From positions 1 through 64,000 of the forward strand of contig JAICIO010000010.1 in assembly GCA_025924315.1 (NCBI GenBank): 64,000 nt of DNA, read 5' to 3'. Both the position numbers and the translations under genes were made by a program. This document shows positions 34,496 to 43,676 of this stretch, one piece after another. The notes under the pieces were generated by a model. It was not told the DNA's origin. It ran no database searches and worked only from the letters and a program-made list of their open reading frames with translations. Source of the DNA: Phycisphaerae bacterium. GTDB taxonomy: Bacteria > Planctomycetota > Phycisphaerae > Tepidisphaerales > Tepidisphaeraceae. Positions within the stretch are counted from its first letter, which is position 1. Each line of letters begins with the position of its first letter.

Positions 34496-35989
34496 CTAAG
34501 TTTGCGGGCGCATCAGCGGAAAGAGAATCACATCGCGGATGCTTTCGGCGCCCGTGAGCATCATGATCAACCGATCGACGCCCAGCCCCATGCCCCCCGC
34601 CGGCGGCATGCCGTATTTCAGGGCGCTCAGAAAATCCTCGTCCGTCTGCTGCTGCTCTTCGCGCTCGCCGACCTGGTGGGCGAAATGCTTCGCCTGCACG
34701 TCCGGATCGTTCAGCTCGGTATAGCCGGGCGAGATCTCCACGCCGTTGATCGCCAATTCATACACATCCGCGAAGAACGGATCCGCCTTGTTCTCTCGCG
34801 CCAGCGGAGTAATCACGCTCGGCACGTGCGTGACGAATGTCGGATCGATCAGCGTCGGCTCGATGAGCTTCTCGTAAACTTCCTGCAGCTGCTCCGCGGC
34901 CGATCCGTGTTGCTTCACATCCTTGCCGGGATGCTTCGCGCGAATCTCCTGCAGCTGCTCGTTTGATAAAGGCTCTTTGTTGAACTTCCAGCCTGTTCGC
35001 TCTTCCACAAGCTGATCCATCCGCACGCGCCGCCAGCGATGTCCCGGCGGTTGGGTTGTGTCGCCTTCGAGATTGATCTCGCGGCCGTTTGGGTGCTTGA
35101 GCTTCAGCGAGCCGAAAATGTTCTGCGCGATGGTGCACGTCATGCTCTCGACGAGCTCCGCCATCGTTTCCCACGAGCCGTACGCTTCGTACGCCTCGAG
35201 CATGGTGAACTCGGGATTGTGCCGCGGGCTGATGCCTTCGTTGCGGAAGTTGCGGTTGATCTCGAACACCTTATTAAATCCGCCGACCAGCAGGCGCTTC
35301 AGATACAGCTCCGGCGCGATGCGCAGGAACAGGTGAATGTCGAGCGCGTTGTGCTTGGTGATGAACGGGCGCGCGGCGGCGCCACCGTGCATCACCTGGA
35401 GCATCGGCGTCTCTACTTCCACATATCCGCGGGACTTCATGAAGTTTCGGATTTCATCCACGATGCGGATGCGCAGATGCATCATCCGCATGACTTCGGG
35501 ATTGGCCCACAGGTCAACGTAACGCTGGCGATAACGCAGCTCGACATCGCTCAAGCCCTCCCACTTCGCGGGTGGAGGCAGCAAGGCTTTTGACGAGATT
35601 TGTAAACTTGTTGCCCAAACCGTCGTCTCACCTTTATTGGTCTGTCCCAGCGCGCCCTCGACCACGATCTGATCGCCGAGGTCGAGCTGGTTACGAACTT
35701 CCCAGGCGGTTTCGTCGAGGCGTTTCTTGTCGAGTGCGACCTGAAGATCGCCGCTTTCGTCGCGCAGTGTGAGGAAGCTTAGTTTGCCCATGTCGCGCTT
35801 GAGCATGATTCGCCCCGCAACTTTCACGATCGGCCCGCCGTCGTGGCCCATGTCGGGGGTGAATTGGGCGCGAACGCCCGCGAGCGACTGCACGCCTTCG
35901 GCGCGCTGGCCGTACGGATCGACGCCGAGCTCGCGCAGCTTGTCGCGCTTGGCCCGGCGTTCCTGTTCATAGTGGCTGGCTTCAGACAT
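34496..35989 (-). CDS. lysS: Lysyl-tRNA synthetase, class II
   Basis: 497 residues, full length. The N-terminal OB fold ([28 protein letters not shown]) binds the anticodon. The class II core contains motif 2 [24 protein letters not shown] and motif 3 [11 protein letters not shown] near the C-terminus. It charges tRNA-Lys. It heads a co-directional run, lysS, permease, ATPase, ilvE, with a different palindrome in each of the first two spacers. Confidence 0.97.
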   Translation of the reverse strand: MSEASHYEQERRAKRDKLRELGVDPYGQRAEGVQSLAGVRAQFTPDMGHDGGPIVKVAGRIMLKRDMGKLSFLTLRDESGDLQVALDKKRLDETAWEVRNQLDLGDQIVVEGALGQTNKGETTVWATSLQISSKALLPPPAKWEGLSDVELRYRQRYVDLWANPEVMRMMHLRIRIVDEIRNFMKSRGYVEVETPMLQVMHGGAAARPFITKHNALDIHLFLRIAPELYLKRLLVGGFNKVFEINRNFRNEGISPRHNPEFTMLEAYEAYGSWETMAELVESMTCTIAQNIFGSLKLKHPNGREINLEGDTTQPPGHRWRRVRMDQLVEERTGWKFNKEPLSNEQLQEIRAKHPGKDVKQHGSAAEQLQEVYEKLIEPTLIDPTFVTHVPSVITPLARENKADPFFADVYELAINGVEISPGYTELNDPDVQAKHFAHQVGEREEQQQTDEDFLSALKYGMPPAGGMGLGVDRLIMMLTGAESIRDVILFPLMRPQT

Positions 35990-36105
35990 AGTTGTGATTC
36001 AGAGCAAAAGAGAGAAGATGATAGACGAAGCCCGCCGAAAGTAAAAAGCGTTGGAGATGTGGATGTCGTTGGTGCCCCCAGATTATTCAGGAATTTCTTT
36101 TGATT

Positions 36106-36209
36106 CGGTGGCACAGGCATTCCTGCCTGTGACGGGGCGAGGTACGCCTCGACCCGATTCGGTCATGGAGTACCATGCCCGATCACAGACAAGAATGTCT
36201 GTGCCACCG
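36106..36209. repeat. Nested palindrome GGTGGCACAGGCATTCC family overlapping a start codon
   Basis: CGGTGGCACAGGCATTCCTG at the left, the inverted CAAGAATGTCTGTGCCACCG at the right, plus an inner GGGGCGAGGTACGCCTCGAC palindrome. The presumed ATG of the next gene (36195) is part of the right arm. Confidence 0.85.
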
Positions 36210-37397
36210 ATTGCCTGGCTGATTGCAGTCCTAGTTCTCGGATGGCACAGTCCCGCCTCCGCGCAAACCATGCGCGTGCTCAACAGCCAGCATTACCAGA
36301 TCAAAACGGACCTTGATTCCCAACTCGCCGAGGACCTCGCCCGGCGGATGGATTTGATGTACGACGAATACACTCGCCGGCTCGTCGATTTCGCCCCGCC
36401 GACGGATGCATCCAAACCGTTTCAGGTCGATCTGTACGCCAAGCGCGACGATTACATGAAGCTGACGTCGAGTCGCTTTCCAAACACCGGCGGCGTGTTC
36501 ATGCCCGCGCGGAATCTACTCGCGGCGTTTTTGGAAACGCAGGGGCGTGACGGTTTGCGCCGCACATTACAGCACGAAGCCTTCCACCAGTTCGCCTTCA
36601 CCGCCATCAGCCCGAAGATTCCCGTGTGGCTGAACGAAGGGCTCGCGCAGTTTTTCGAGGAAGGCGTCGTCATCGACAACATCGTGACCGTCGGCCAGGT
36701 TCCCCCGCGGCGCATCCGGCAACTCGATGCGGACATGAAGGCGCATCGCCTCGTGCCGTTCGACAAATTCCTGGCGATGACCGATCAGGAATGGGAAACA
36801 ACCCTCGCGGACAAAAACCGCGCGTCGGCCCAGTACAACCAAGGCTGGGCGATGGTGCACTTTCTGATCAGCGCGACCGATTTGGACGGCGAGCCGAAAT
36901 ATCGCTCGCGATTCATCGCGATGCTCAAAGCGATCCACAACGGCACCGATCCGCAGCTGGCGTGGCAACAGCAGTTTTCGACGAACATCAAAGGCTTTCA
37001 GGATCGCTTCCTCGAATGGGCGAGCGCGCTTCAGCCAACAGAGCTCGCGCTTTATATCGAACATCAGGATGTGCTGGCCGACATGCTCGTCGAGCTCAAA
37101 TCCCGCGGAGTTGTTTTCTCCGACGTCGGCCAGTTCAAAAGCCGCCTCGAAAACTCCGGCTACCGTCTGCAATATGAAAAAGGCCAGGTCGCGTGGACCA
37201 GCGAACGCGACGTGAAAGTCTACTTCTCCGACTCCGCCGGCAGAGCGTTCACGCCCGAACAACTCCAATTCGAACAACACGGCGAAGTGCTTCCCGAGCT
37301 CGTTTGCCGCCCCGGTGGAAGAGTGCAACTCCGCACGCGGTTTCATCAGGAGGACGGCGGGATTCGGCATGAGATGATTGTGGAGCTGGTGAAGTAG
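36195..37397 (+). CDS. Exported peptidase MA-like (DUF1570-type) metalloprotease
   Basis: 400 residues if ATG 36195 is the start; it is inside the right arm of the palindrome 36106-36209, so the hairpin and the start codon overlap. GTG 36201 is an alternative, also in the arm. A signal peptide (LIAVLVLGWHSPASAQ) is followed by a globular domain with the zinc motif HEAFHQF (His127, Glu128, His131) and the downstream third ligand Glu148 in WLNEGLAQF. This is the gluzincin pattern of peptidase MA. The C-terminal half is unassigned. It is followed 2 bp later by folK. Confidence 0.8.
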   Translation: MSVPPIAWLIAVLVLGWHSPASAQTMRVLNSQHYQIKTDLDSQLAEDLARRMDLMYDEYTRRLVDFAPPTDASKPFQVDLYAKRDDYMKLTSSRFPNTGGVFMPARNLLAAFLETQGRDGLRRTLQHEAFHQFAFTAISPKIPVWLNEGLAQFFEEGVVIDNIVTVGQVPPRRIRQLDADMKAHRLVPFDKFLAMTDQEWETTLADKNRASAQYNQGWAMVHFLISATDLDGEPKYRSRFIAMLKAIHNGTDPQLAWQQQFSTNIKGFQDRFLEWASALQPTELALYIEHQDVLADMLVELKSRGVVFSDVGQFKSRLENSGYRLQYEKGQVAWTSERDVKVYFSDSAGRAFTPEQLQFEQHGEVLPELVCRPGGRVQLRTRFHQEDGGIRHEMIVELVK

Positions 37398-37399
37398 CG

Positions 37400-37909
37400 A
37401 TGGAATCGCAGTGTGCCATCGTCGCCTACATCGCATTCGGCGCGAACATCGGCGATCGCGAAAAGACGATCCGGCGTGCGTTGGATTTGCTTCGCGAAAC
37501 CGATGGCGTTCGCGTCACGCGCGTTTCGGAGTTCATCGAGAATGCCGCGGTGGGTGGTCCGGCCGATTCTCCGGCGTTTTTCAACGGGGTCGTGCAAATC
37601 GAAACAACATTGTTGCCCGAGGCGCTGCTTAATCTTCTTCTCGACATCGAACAGCGGCTCGGTCGCATCCGGCGTGAAAAGTGGGAACCGCGGTCGATTG
37701 ATCTCGATGTGATCCTTTATGGTGATGAGGTTGTGAACACGGATCGGCTCACGATTCCTCATCCACTCATGCAGGAACGACGGTTTGTGCTCGAGCCACT
37801 TGTGGAGATTGCGCCGGAGGTGATTCATCCGGTCTTGAAGATCAGTGCAGCAAAGATGCTTGAGCAGCTTCGACCTCGCTTGGCGGTTTCGCAGAACAAG
37901 CCGGATTGA
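37400..37909 (+). CDS. folK: 6-hydroxymethyl-7,8-dihydropterin pyrophosphokinase
   Basis: 169 residues, standard HPPK length. It starts AYIAFGANIGDREKTIRRAL. The pterin site VGGPADSPAFFNGVVQIET and the catalytic RREKWEPRSIDLDVILYGD (with two Asp for Mg) are present, followed by the closing IPHPLMQERRFVLEPL. It transfers pyrophosphate from ATP to the pterin in folate synthesis. No folP or folB adjoins. It is 2 bp after the peptidase gene, likely co-transcribed, and pheA follows at 88 bp with its own promoter. Confidence 0.94.
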   Translation: MESQCAIVAYIAFGANIGDREKTIRRALDLLRETDGVRVTRVSEFIENAAVGGPADSPAFFNGVVQIETTLLPEALLNLLLDIEQRLGRIRREKWEPRSIDLDVILYGDEVVNTDRLTIPHPLMQERRFVLEPLVEIAPEVIHPVLKISAAKMLEQLRPRLAVSQNKPD

Positions 37910-37960
37910 TTGCGAAACCGCGAAGCGACCACCGAGGCCCTTACCAACATCGCGTCGCGT

Positions 37961-37989
37961 TTGACCTCCTCCGATGCCCCCGATACAAA
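37961..37989 (+). promoter_or_regulatory. Sigma70-type promoter for pheA, leaderless placement
   Basis: TTGACC, 17 bp, TACAAA, with only 7 bp between the -10 box and ATG 37997. Transcription should begin at or 1-2 nt before the start codon. Confidence 0.65.
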
Positions 37990-37996
37990 ATTCATT

Positions 37997-39085
37997 ATGG
38001 GCGATAAGCCTTCTCAGTCTCTCGAACCGTACCGCCTCCAGATCGACGAGCTCGATGCGAAGATTGTTGACCTGCTCAACGCGCGTGCTCGCGTCGTGGT
38101 TGAGATCGGCAAGGTCAAGCAGCAGAACAAGGCGCCGATCTATTCGCCCGACCGCGAGAAGGCGGTCATGGAGAAGGTGCGGAGGCTCAATCAGGGGCCG
38201 CTGCCGGATCGATGTTTGGAAGCGGTCTATCGTGAGTTGATGAGCGGGTCGTTCGCGCTCGAAAGACCACTCAAGATCGGGTTCCTGGGACCGGAGGCGT
38301 CGTTCTCGCACGCGGCGGCGGTGAAGAAGTTTGGCAGCAGCGTCGAGTATGTTCCGCTCAGCGCGATCTCCGCAGTGTTCGAGGAAGTCGTGCGCGGGCA
38401 GGTCGACTACGGCCTCGTGCCGGTTGAGAACAGCATCGGCGGCGGGATTGTCGATACGCTCGATGCGTTTCTGCACAGCTCGGCGAAGATTTACGCAGAG
38501 GTGCTGCTCAACGTGCATCACAACCTCTCCGCCAAGGAGCCGTGGGAGAAGATCACGAAGATCTGTTCGAAGGCGGAGGTGTTCGCGCAGTGTCGCAACT
38601 GGCTCGCAGCGACTGCAAAGGAGCGGCAACAACTCGCAGTCGACAGCACGACGACCGCGGCGCAGATGGCGCGAGATATGCCCGGCGTCGCCGCGATCGG
38701 CTCACGCCAGGCGGCTGACCTTTATGGTCTGCATGTGCTCTTCGAGAACATCGAAGACAACCCGGACAACGTTACGCGTTTCTTCGTCATCGGCCGTGAG
38801 ACGACGAAGCGCAGCGGCGACGACAAAACCGCCATCATGTTCACAACCGCGCACAAGCCGGGCGCGCTGGCAGAAGTGCTCGACGTTTTCAAAGAGAACG
38901 GCATCAACCTCACGGACATCGAGAAACGCCCGAGCAAAAAAGTGAACTGGGAGTACTACTTCTTCATCGACGCACAGGGCCACGCGGACGAACAGGCCAT
39001 GAAGAAGGCGATCGAACAGGCGAGCAAGCACTGCCTGCAGTTGACGGTTCTCGGAAGCTATCCTCGCGCCACCGAAGTGTTGTGA
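37997..39085 (+). CDS. pheA: Bifunctional chorismate mutase/prephenate dehydratase
   Basis: 362 residues from ATG 37997; an upstream in-frame extension to 37910 lacks support and would span the promoter. The N-terminal chorismate mutase (about 8-90: YRLQIDELDAKIVDLLNAR, then IYSPDREKAVMEKV) is followed by the prephenate dehydratase (about 95-275, with GLVPVENSIGGGIVDTLD and NVTRFFVIG) and a C-terminal ACT domain (HKPGALAEVLDVFKENGINL, EKRP) that binds Phe for feedback inhibition. It converts chorismate to phenylpyruvate. trpB is 13 kb away. Confidence 0.95.
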   Translation: MGDKPSQSLEPYRLQIDELDAKIVDLLNARARVVVEIGKVKQQNKAPIYSPDREKAVMEKVRRLNQGPLPDRCLEAVYRELMSGSFALERPLKIGFLGPEASFSHAAAVKKFGSSVEYVPLSAISAVFEEVVRGQVDYGLVPVENSIGGGIVDTLDAFLHSSAKIYAEVLLNVHHNLSAKEPWEKITKICSKAEVFAQCRNWLAATAKERQQLAVDSTTTAAQMARDMPGVAAIGSRQAADLYGLHVLFENIEDNPDNVTRFFVIGRETTKRSGDDKTAIMFTTAHKPGALAEVLDVFKENGINLTDIEKRPSKKVNWEYYFFIDAQGHADEQAMKKAIEQASKHCLQLTVLGSYPRATEVL

Positions 39086-39090
39086 GGGGT

Positions 39091-39154
39091 ATGTGGCACA
39101 GCCGCCCTCGGCTGTGCGCGCGGGAAGGCACAGCCGGGGGCGGCTGTTCCACAT
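39091..39154. repeat. Nested palindrome, GGCACAGCCGCCCTCGGCTG family
   Basis: ATGTGGCACAGCCGCCCTCG with the inverted GGGGGCGGCTGTTCCACAT; arms differ by a few bases. It separates pheA from the convergent large secreted protein. Confidence 0.9.
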
Positions 39155-39156
39155 CG

Positions 39157-41802
39157 TTATTGCACTTCGACTTCGTCATTCAGAATTCGCGTGCCGACGA
39201 GCTCTTTCACGCCGCTTCGCACACGAACGCTCTTGACCGTTTTCACGTTGGTGAAGCGATATTTCTTGATCGTCGTCCGGCCGGCACCCAGGCCCGTGAC
39301 AAGGCGCTCTTGCCGCGCTTCGTCGGGCATCGTGACGAAGGCGGTGTAATCGATTGGCTTCTCGCCATAATTGGTGATCATCTGCTGGACGACAACGTCC
39401 TTGCCGTCGCGGAGCGCGACCGTTTGCAGGCCGACATCGGAGAGGCCAAGCTTCAGCGTGATGGGTGTTTCGAAAGTGGAATTCGTGTCCGCCTGCACCT
39501 GGAATTCGGCGGCGAGAGTCTTGGGGCCGGCGTAGCTGTTGTAGGGGAATTCGATCGTAATCTCGCGGTCGAAGGTCTCGCCGGGATTGAGCGTATACGT
39601 CATCGTCGGCGGATTGATCACCCAGCCTTGCGGTGCCTTCAGGCGAATCGATCCGCTGATTGCCTGGCGGTACGGATTCATGAATCGCAGCCGGCGCGTG
39701 TGCGGTTTGAAACTTGATTCGAGCAACGGATTGTCGAGCGCGATGCTCGCGCGCAACTGCGCGAGTTGCGCATCGACGCCGAGCACGATCACCGGCAGCT
39801 GGCCGATCTGCAACTTCGCCTTGCCCACTTCGCGGTCGCTTGATTCCGAATACATCGCCGACGCGTTGCCCCAAAGATCGACACGCAGTGGATGCGGCCC
39901 GAGGTTGACCGCCAGTTCGCGCGATTCGCCGCTCGCGCCGCGGTTCCAGAGGATGAGCGCGCCTTGGCCGTAACGATCGAAGAGAAACGCTTCAACACCG
40001 TCCGCGATCGGAACCTTGCCTTTGAACTGCGCTCCGCCGAGGACGGTCATGAGCGTGCGAGCGATCATGAACATTTCCTGCGGCTGCTTTGCGATATGGC
40101 CGCCGTCGTGAACGACGGTAAACGGCAGCGGCAAATCGATGCGCTGCGCGTCGGCGGCGAGGGCATACACCACACGCTGAGCGAAATCGCGAATTTGCGT
40201 TTCCCGCCCATACGATTCGCGATCGAGCGGCATGAGGCTCAGCGAAAGGTTGTGCCCTTCGTGCGGCTTGAGGTCCTGCATGTACAGCGGCAGCTGCGCG
40301 GGCAAAACTTCCGGGCTAACCGAGAGCGCCACCGTCGCCGGCAGTTCACCGTCCAGCTCGTACCACGCCGGCCAGGGCATGGCGAGATCGGGTTTCTCGA
40401 CCAGGTTCGCGAACTGGGTGTAAAGCTTTTTGTAGACCGCCCGCATCTGCTTCTGGGCGACGAACTGTTCGGCCATGTCGTCCGAACCAAACTGCCAGCG
40501 ATCGAGATGATTCGCGTGCCGCGCGACCATGTACGCCAGCTGCAGCTGCCAGTCTTCTGTCTTCGCCTTCAGCAGCTGCAACCACGAGTCGCCCTGGATT
40601 TTCTTGGCGAGGTCCGGCGGAACGCCGACGAGACAGGCCGTCGGCGTGATGTGCATCTCCTGCAATCGCTCGAGCAGGCGATCGAAGCTGTCCGAGTTGC
40701 TCTGCTGCACGTCGCCGCTGCTCGTCCACACGCCAAGCTTGATTCGACCGGCGCCGAGAAATGGAAGGATATCCGGAAGCTCGTCCCATGCATCGAATGG
40801 CAGATTTGTCGCGATGATGCCGAAGCGGTTGTCCGGCGCCGACATCGGCGCATCGTCCGCGAGTCGCACAATGTCGAGCGACTGCTTGCCGAGTGATTGC
40901 CCCTGGCTGCTCATCTCCAGCGCGACGCGATACCAACCGGGCGCCAAATCAGGCAAAGCCAGCGGCATACGCTTCTCGCCGGGTCCCGTCTGCTGCGCCG
41001 ACGACATCGCGAGGCCCGCGCTGTGCTGGTACACCTCTTTTCCCTCGGCGTCGTGAATCACAAGCTGCGCGGCGAGGTCGTCCGTGAAGCGATCATTGAG
41101 CAACACCTGCAGGCGAAGCGGATCGGACCGGCGGAAGATATTCCCCGGCCGCTCGGACGTGATCGTCACGCGCGGGACTTGCGAGATCGTCACATCATCA
41201 AACCACGCGGTGCCGTGAATATCCTGCGAGAAGAGTGCGCTCGTCCCAAGCGTGGTCGTCTCATACTGCGAGGGTTGCAGCAGCTGCAGTTCGAGGACGA
41301 GGAATGCCGCCTTCGCGTCGCTGGCAGACAGCTCGATGGTGAGTTTCTTCCACGGATCATCGTCGCTCTTCGCGGCAAACAATTCAGAGTTGACCGTACT
41401 ATTCGGGATTTCGTTGCCGTCGAGATCGCAGAAATGCGCCGCGATCCGAGCACGGGCGTAGGTAAGCCGCGTGGTTTTGACGAAGCCTTCAATGCGATAG
41501 TGCGCGCCCCGCTGTACGGGGATTTGATTCGGATCGTAACGATAGATCAGTCCCCCGCCGTCGAGATCGAAACGGAAGCTGTGTTTCCCCGTGTGCGGCG
41601 TGTCGGTCGTGAGCCGACCTTTGACGTAATGCGGCAAACCTTCGCCGGTAACCTTCGACCAATACATCGGCAGCTCTTCGGTATTGCCAAGGCGTCGCTC
41701 TTCGAAATCAAACGTGCGGAGCGCGCGCGTCACACCCACCGGCTGCGCGCGAAGGAACGGCGCGAATATCGCGACCGCGAGAATGATAAGGATTAGGCGC
41801 AT
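39157..41802 (-). CDS. Large exported protein, possible glycoside hydrolase-like
   Basis: 881 residues. A signal peptide (MRLILIILAVAIFAPFLRAQ) is followed by a beta-rich, carbohydrate-binding-like module (about 30-210: HTGKHSFRFDLDGGGLIYRY). A middle part with RFGIIATNLPFDAWDELPDI, RIKLGVWTSSGDVQQ and DRWQFGSDDMAE has a TIM-barrel-like alternation. The C-terminal modules have alternating strands such as FEFPYNSYAGPKTL. No catalytic pair can be assigned. Probably a surface or secreted polysaccharide-acting protein. Its stop lies 3 bp from a palindrome. Confidence 0.6.
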   Translation of the reverse strand: MRLILIILAVAIFAPFLRAQPVGVTRALRTFDFEERRLGNTEELPMYWSKVTGEGLPHYVKGRLTTDTPHTGKHSFRFDLDGGGLIYRYDPNQIPVQRGAHYRIEGFVKTTRLTYARARIAAHFCDLDGNEIPNSTVNSELFAAKSDDDPWKKLTIELSASDAKAAFLVLELQLLQPSQYETTTLGTSALFSQDIHGTAWFDDVTISQVPRVTITSERPGNIFRRSDPLRLQVLLNDRFTDDLAAQLVIHDAEGKEVYQHSAGLAMSSAQQTGPGEKRMPLALPDLAPGWYRVALEMSSQGQSLGKQSLDIVRLADDAPMSAPDNRFGIIATNLPFDAWDELPDILPFLGAGRIKLGVWTSSGDVQQSNSDSFDRLLERLQEMHITPTACLVGVPPDLAKKIQGDSWLQLLKAKTEDWQLQLAYMVARHANHLDRWQFGSDDMAEQFVAQKQMRAVYKKLYTQFANLVEKPDLAMPWPAWYELDGELPATVALSVSPEVLPAQLPLYMQDLKPHEGHNLSLSLMPLDRESYGRETQIRDFAQRVVYALAADAQRIDLPLPFTVVHDGGHIAKQPQEMFMIARTLMTVLGGAQFKGKVPIADGVEAFLFDRYGQGALILWNRGASGESRELAVNLGPHPLRVDLWGNASAMYSESSDREVGKAKLQIGQLPVIVLGVDAQLAQLRASIALDNPLLESSFKPHTRRLRFMNPYRQAISGSIRLKAPQGWVINPPTMTYTLNPGETFDREITIEFPYNSYAGPKTLAAEFQVQADTNSTFETPITLKLGLSDVGLQTVALRDGKDVVVQQMITNYGEKPIDYTAFVTMPDEARQERLVTGLGAGRTTIKKYRFTNVKTVKSVRVRSGVKELVGTRILNDEVEVQ

Positions 41803-41863
41803 CGTCCGATAACATCGTTATCGGCAGACCAACACGGGAAACTCAAGCAAAGGATGCAACTGT

Positions 41864-41931
41864 GTGAGGCACAGCCGCCCTCGGCTGTGCTCGGGAATCA
41901 AGAGAAGCACACCGAGGGCGGCTGTGCCACA
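41864..41931. repeat. Nested palindrome, GGCACAGCCGCCCTCGGCTG family
   Basis: GTGAGGCACAGCCGCCCTCG and the inverted CGAGGGCGGCTGTGCCAC around a 14-bp loop. It lies between the divergent secreted-protein gene and yihY. The -35 box of the yihY promoter starts 7 bp after it. Confidence 0.9.
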
Positions 41932-41937
41932 ATCCTT

Positions 41938-41966
41938 TTGACCTTTCCTCGCTAAAAACTGACACT
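41938..41966 (+). promoter_or_regulatory. Candidate promoter for yihY, leaderless placement
   Basis: TTGACC, 17 bp, GACACT, 7 bp before ATG 41974. The -35 box is good and the -10 box poor (three of six), so confidence is moderate. Confidence 0.45.
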
Positions 41967-41973
41967 GCTCGTT

Positions 41974-42936
41974 ATGGCTCGGCTGCGCGACTTCCCCATC
42001 GCGATTCGAAAAGTGGGCTTCATCGCCTTCGCGAAACGCGTCTGGGCGGAGGTCAACGACGACAACGTCTTCACCTGGGCGTCGGCTCTTGCCTATGCGT
42101 GGTTATTTGCGATTTTTCCGTTTCTGATCTTCGTCCTTACCCTGTTCCCCTACCTCCCGGAGCGTTTTCGCGGAAGCGCGGATCGGCAGCTGCATCATGC
42201 GATTCACGACGCGCTCCCCGCCCGATCGGCTGAGACAATTGCAGGAGAAGTCGATCGGGTGCTGAACCAGCCAAAAACCGGATTGCTCAGCATCGGGCTT
42301 TTCCTGGCGCTCTGGGGCGCCAGCGGCGGAATGTCGATGACGATGTCGGCGCTGGATCGCGCCTATGACGTCGAGCGGGCGAGACCCTACGTCAGACAGC
42401 GTTTGACCGCGATTTGTTTAACGATCTCGGTGGCGACATTGATCCTGGCGACGGTCATCCTCATTCCCGTCGGCACGACCGTTACGCGCTTTGGGCTGAA
42501 ATACGTCATCGAGTACGCCGAGAAACTGCACCTGGGCAAATGGGTCGCGCCCGTGCACTTTCTGTGGAACTTCATGCGTTATTCGTTCGGATTTTTGTTC
42601 CTGCTGACGGCCGTGGCGCTCCTCTATCACTTCGGTCCAAGCCTCAAGCAGAAGTGGAGATGGATTACTCCCGGCTCTGCATTTTCGATCGCGGGTTGGC
42701 TTCTACTGGGGCTCGTCTTCCGCAAATACATCGATCACTCCGCCAGTTACGACAAGACGTACGGCGCCGTCGGCGGAGTGGTGATCCTGCTTCTGTGTTT
42801 CTACCTCAACGCGCTCGTGCTGCTCATCGGCGCTGAAATCAATGCGGAAGTCGATCTCATCGCGAGAAATATCCAGCCCGGCAGCCGCGACTTCCGCAAT
42901 GATCCGGAATCGCAGCCGGTGGCTCCAGCGCCCTAG
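41974..42936 (+). CDS. yihY: YihY/UPF0761 family inner-membrane protein
   Basis: 320 residues with about six membrane helices. It carries family features: FTWASALAYAWLFAIFPFLIF near the start, LWGASGGMSMTMSALDRAYDV, a central FLFLLTAVALLYHFGPS, and the C-terminal GGVVILLLCFYLNALVLLIGAEINAE. The family was once called RNase BN or BrkB, but that enzyme activity is not supported; the function is unknown. No ribosome-binding site is visible. See the promoter at 41938-41966. Confidence 0.88.
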   Translation: MARLRDFPIAIRKVGFIAFAKRVWAEVNDDNVFTWASALAYAWLFAIFPFLIFVLTLFPYLPERFRGSADRQLHHAIHDALPARSAETIAGEVDRVLNQPKTGLLSIGLFLALWGASGGMSMTMSALDRAYDVERARPYVRQRLTAICLTISVATLILATVILIPVGTTVTRFGLKYVIEYAEKLHLGKWVAPVHFLWNFMRYSFGFLFLLTAVALLYHFGPSLKQKWRWITPGSAFSIAGWLLLGLVFRKYIDHSASYDKTYGAVGGVVILLLCFYLNALVLLIGAEINAEVDLIARNIQPGSRDFRNDPESQPVAPAP

Positions 42937-43027
42937 AAATCCACATTTCTTAGCGCAATCTTAACAGTGCGTCGATTGTTCATGCCCGACTAGCGTTCTT
43001 TAAGCACTTCTCTAAAATCCGGCGACA

Positions 43028-43651
43028 ATGCTGAACCTGCTGCCCAAGGACACGACTTTTTACGACATGTTCGAGAAGCTCTCGTCCCACGCGGTGACGT
43101 CCGCGGAGCATCTGCGGACGCTGGCTCAGTCGTTCCCATCGATCGACGCCGGAATCCAGCGCATCCGCCAGGAAGAGCACGCCGCGGACGAGCTTGCCCA
43201 TTCCTGCCTCGATCGACTCGACCGCACGTTCATCACGCCCTTCGACCGCGAGGACATTCACACGCTGGTGGGTGAGCTCGATGACATCGTTGACGGGATC
43301 GACGCGCTTGCGAAGCGATTTCCGCTCTATCACGTGAAAAAGATGGAGCCGACTTTTCAGAAGCAGACCGACGTGCTGGTGAAGGCGACGATCGCGGTCA
43401 GCGACGCGGTGCATCGCCTGCGAAAGAGCCGCAAGCTCTCGGACTTGAGCGAATGCCTGATTGAAATTCATCACCAGGAAAGCCTCGGGGACGACAATCA
43501 CCACTCCGCCATCTCAGAACTCTTCGGCGACAACGCCGATCCGATGCGAGCCTTGCGATGGAAGGAACTGTATGACCTGATCGAAGACGCGATCGACGGC
43601 TGTGAGGATGTGGGGAATACGCTCGAGCGCATCGTGCTGAAGAACGGCTGA
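43028..43651 (+). CDS. DUF47/PhoU-like accessory protein of phosphate transporter
   Basis: 207 residues, all-helical PhoU-like (DUF47) fold: HAVTSAEHLRTLAQ, IRQEEHAADELAHSCLDRLDRTFITPFDREDI, LVGELDDIVDGIDALAKRF. Proteins of this type bind metal clusters and modulate Pit transporters. It precedes the phosphate transporter by 25 bp. An 11-bp-phased TTAGCG/TTAACA pair about 65 bp upstream is a possible Pho-box, weak. TAAAAT at 43013 is a possible -10 box. Confidence 0.88.
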   Translation: MLNLLPKDTTFYDMFEKLSSHAVTSAEHLRTLAQSFPSIDAGIQRIRQEEHAADELAHSCLDRLDRTFITPFDREDIHTLVGELDDIVDGIDALAKRFPLYHVKKMEPTFQKQTDVLVKATIAVSDAVHRLRKSRKLSDLSECLIEIHHQESLGDDNHHSAISELFGDNADPMRALRWKELYDLIEDAIDGCEDVGNTLERIVLKNG

Positions 43652-43676
43652 TCGCACCAACTCTCTCGGAACATTC

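Noticed and set aside
42945-42985. Pho box upstream of the DUF47-pit operon
   Set aside because: Only TTAGCG and TTAACA at 11-bp phase match; too weak to list as a site.
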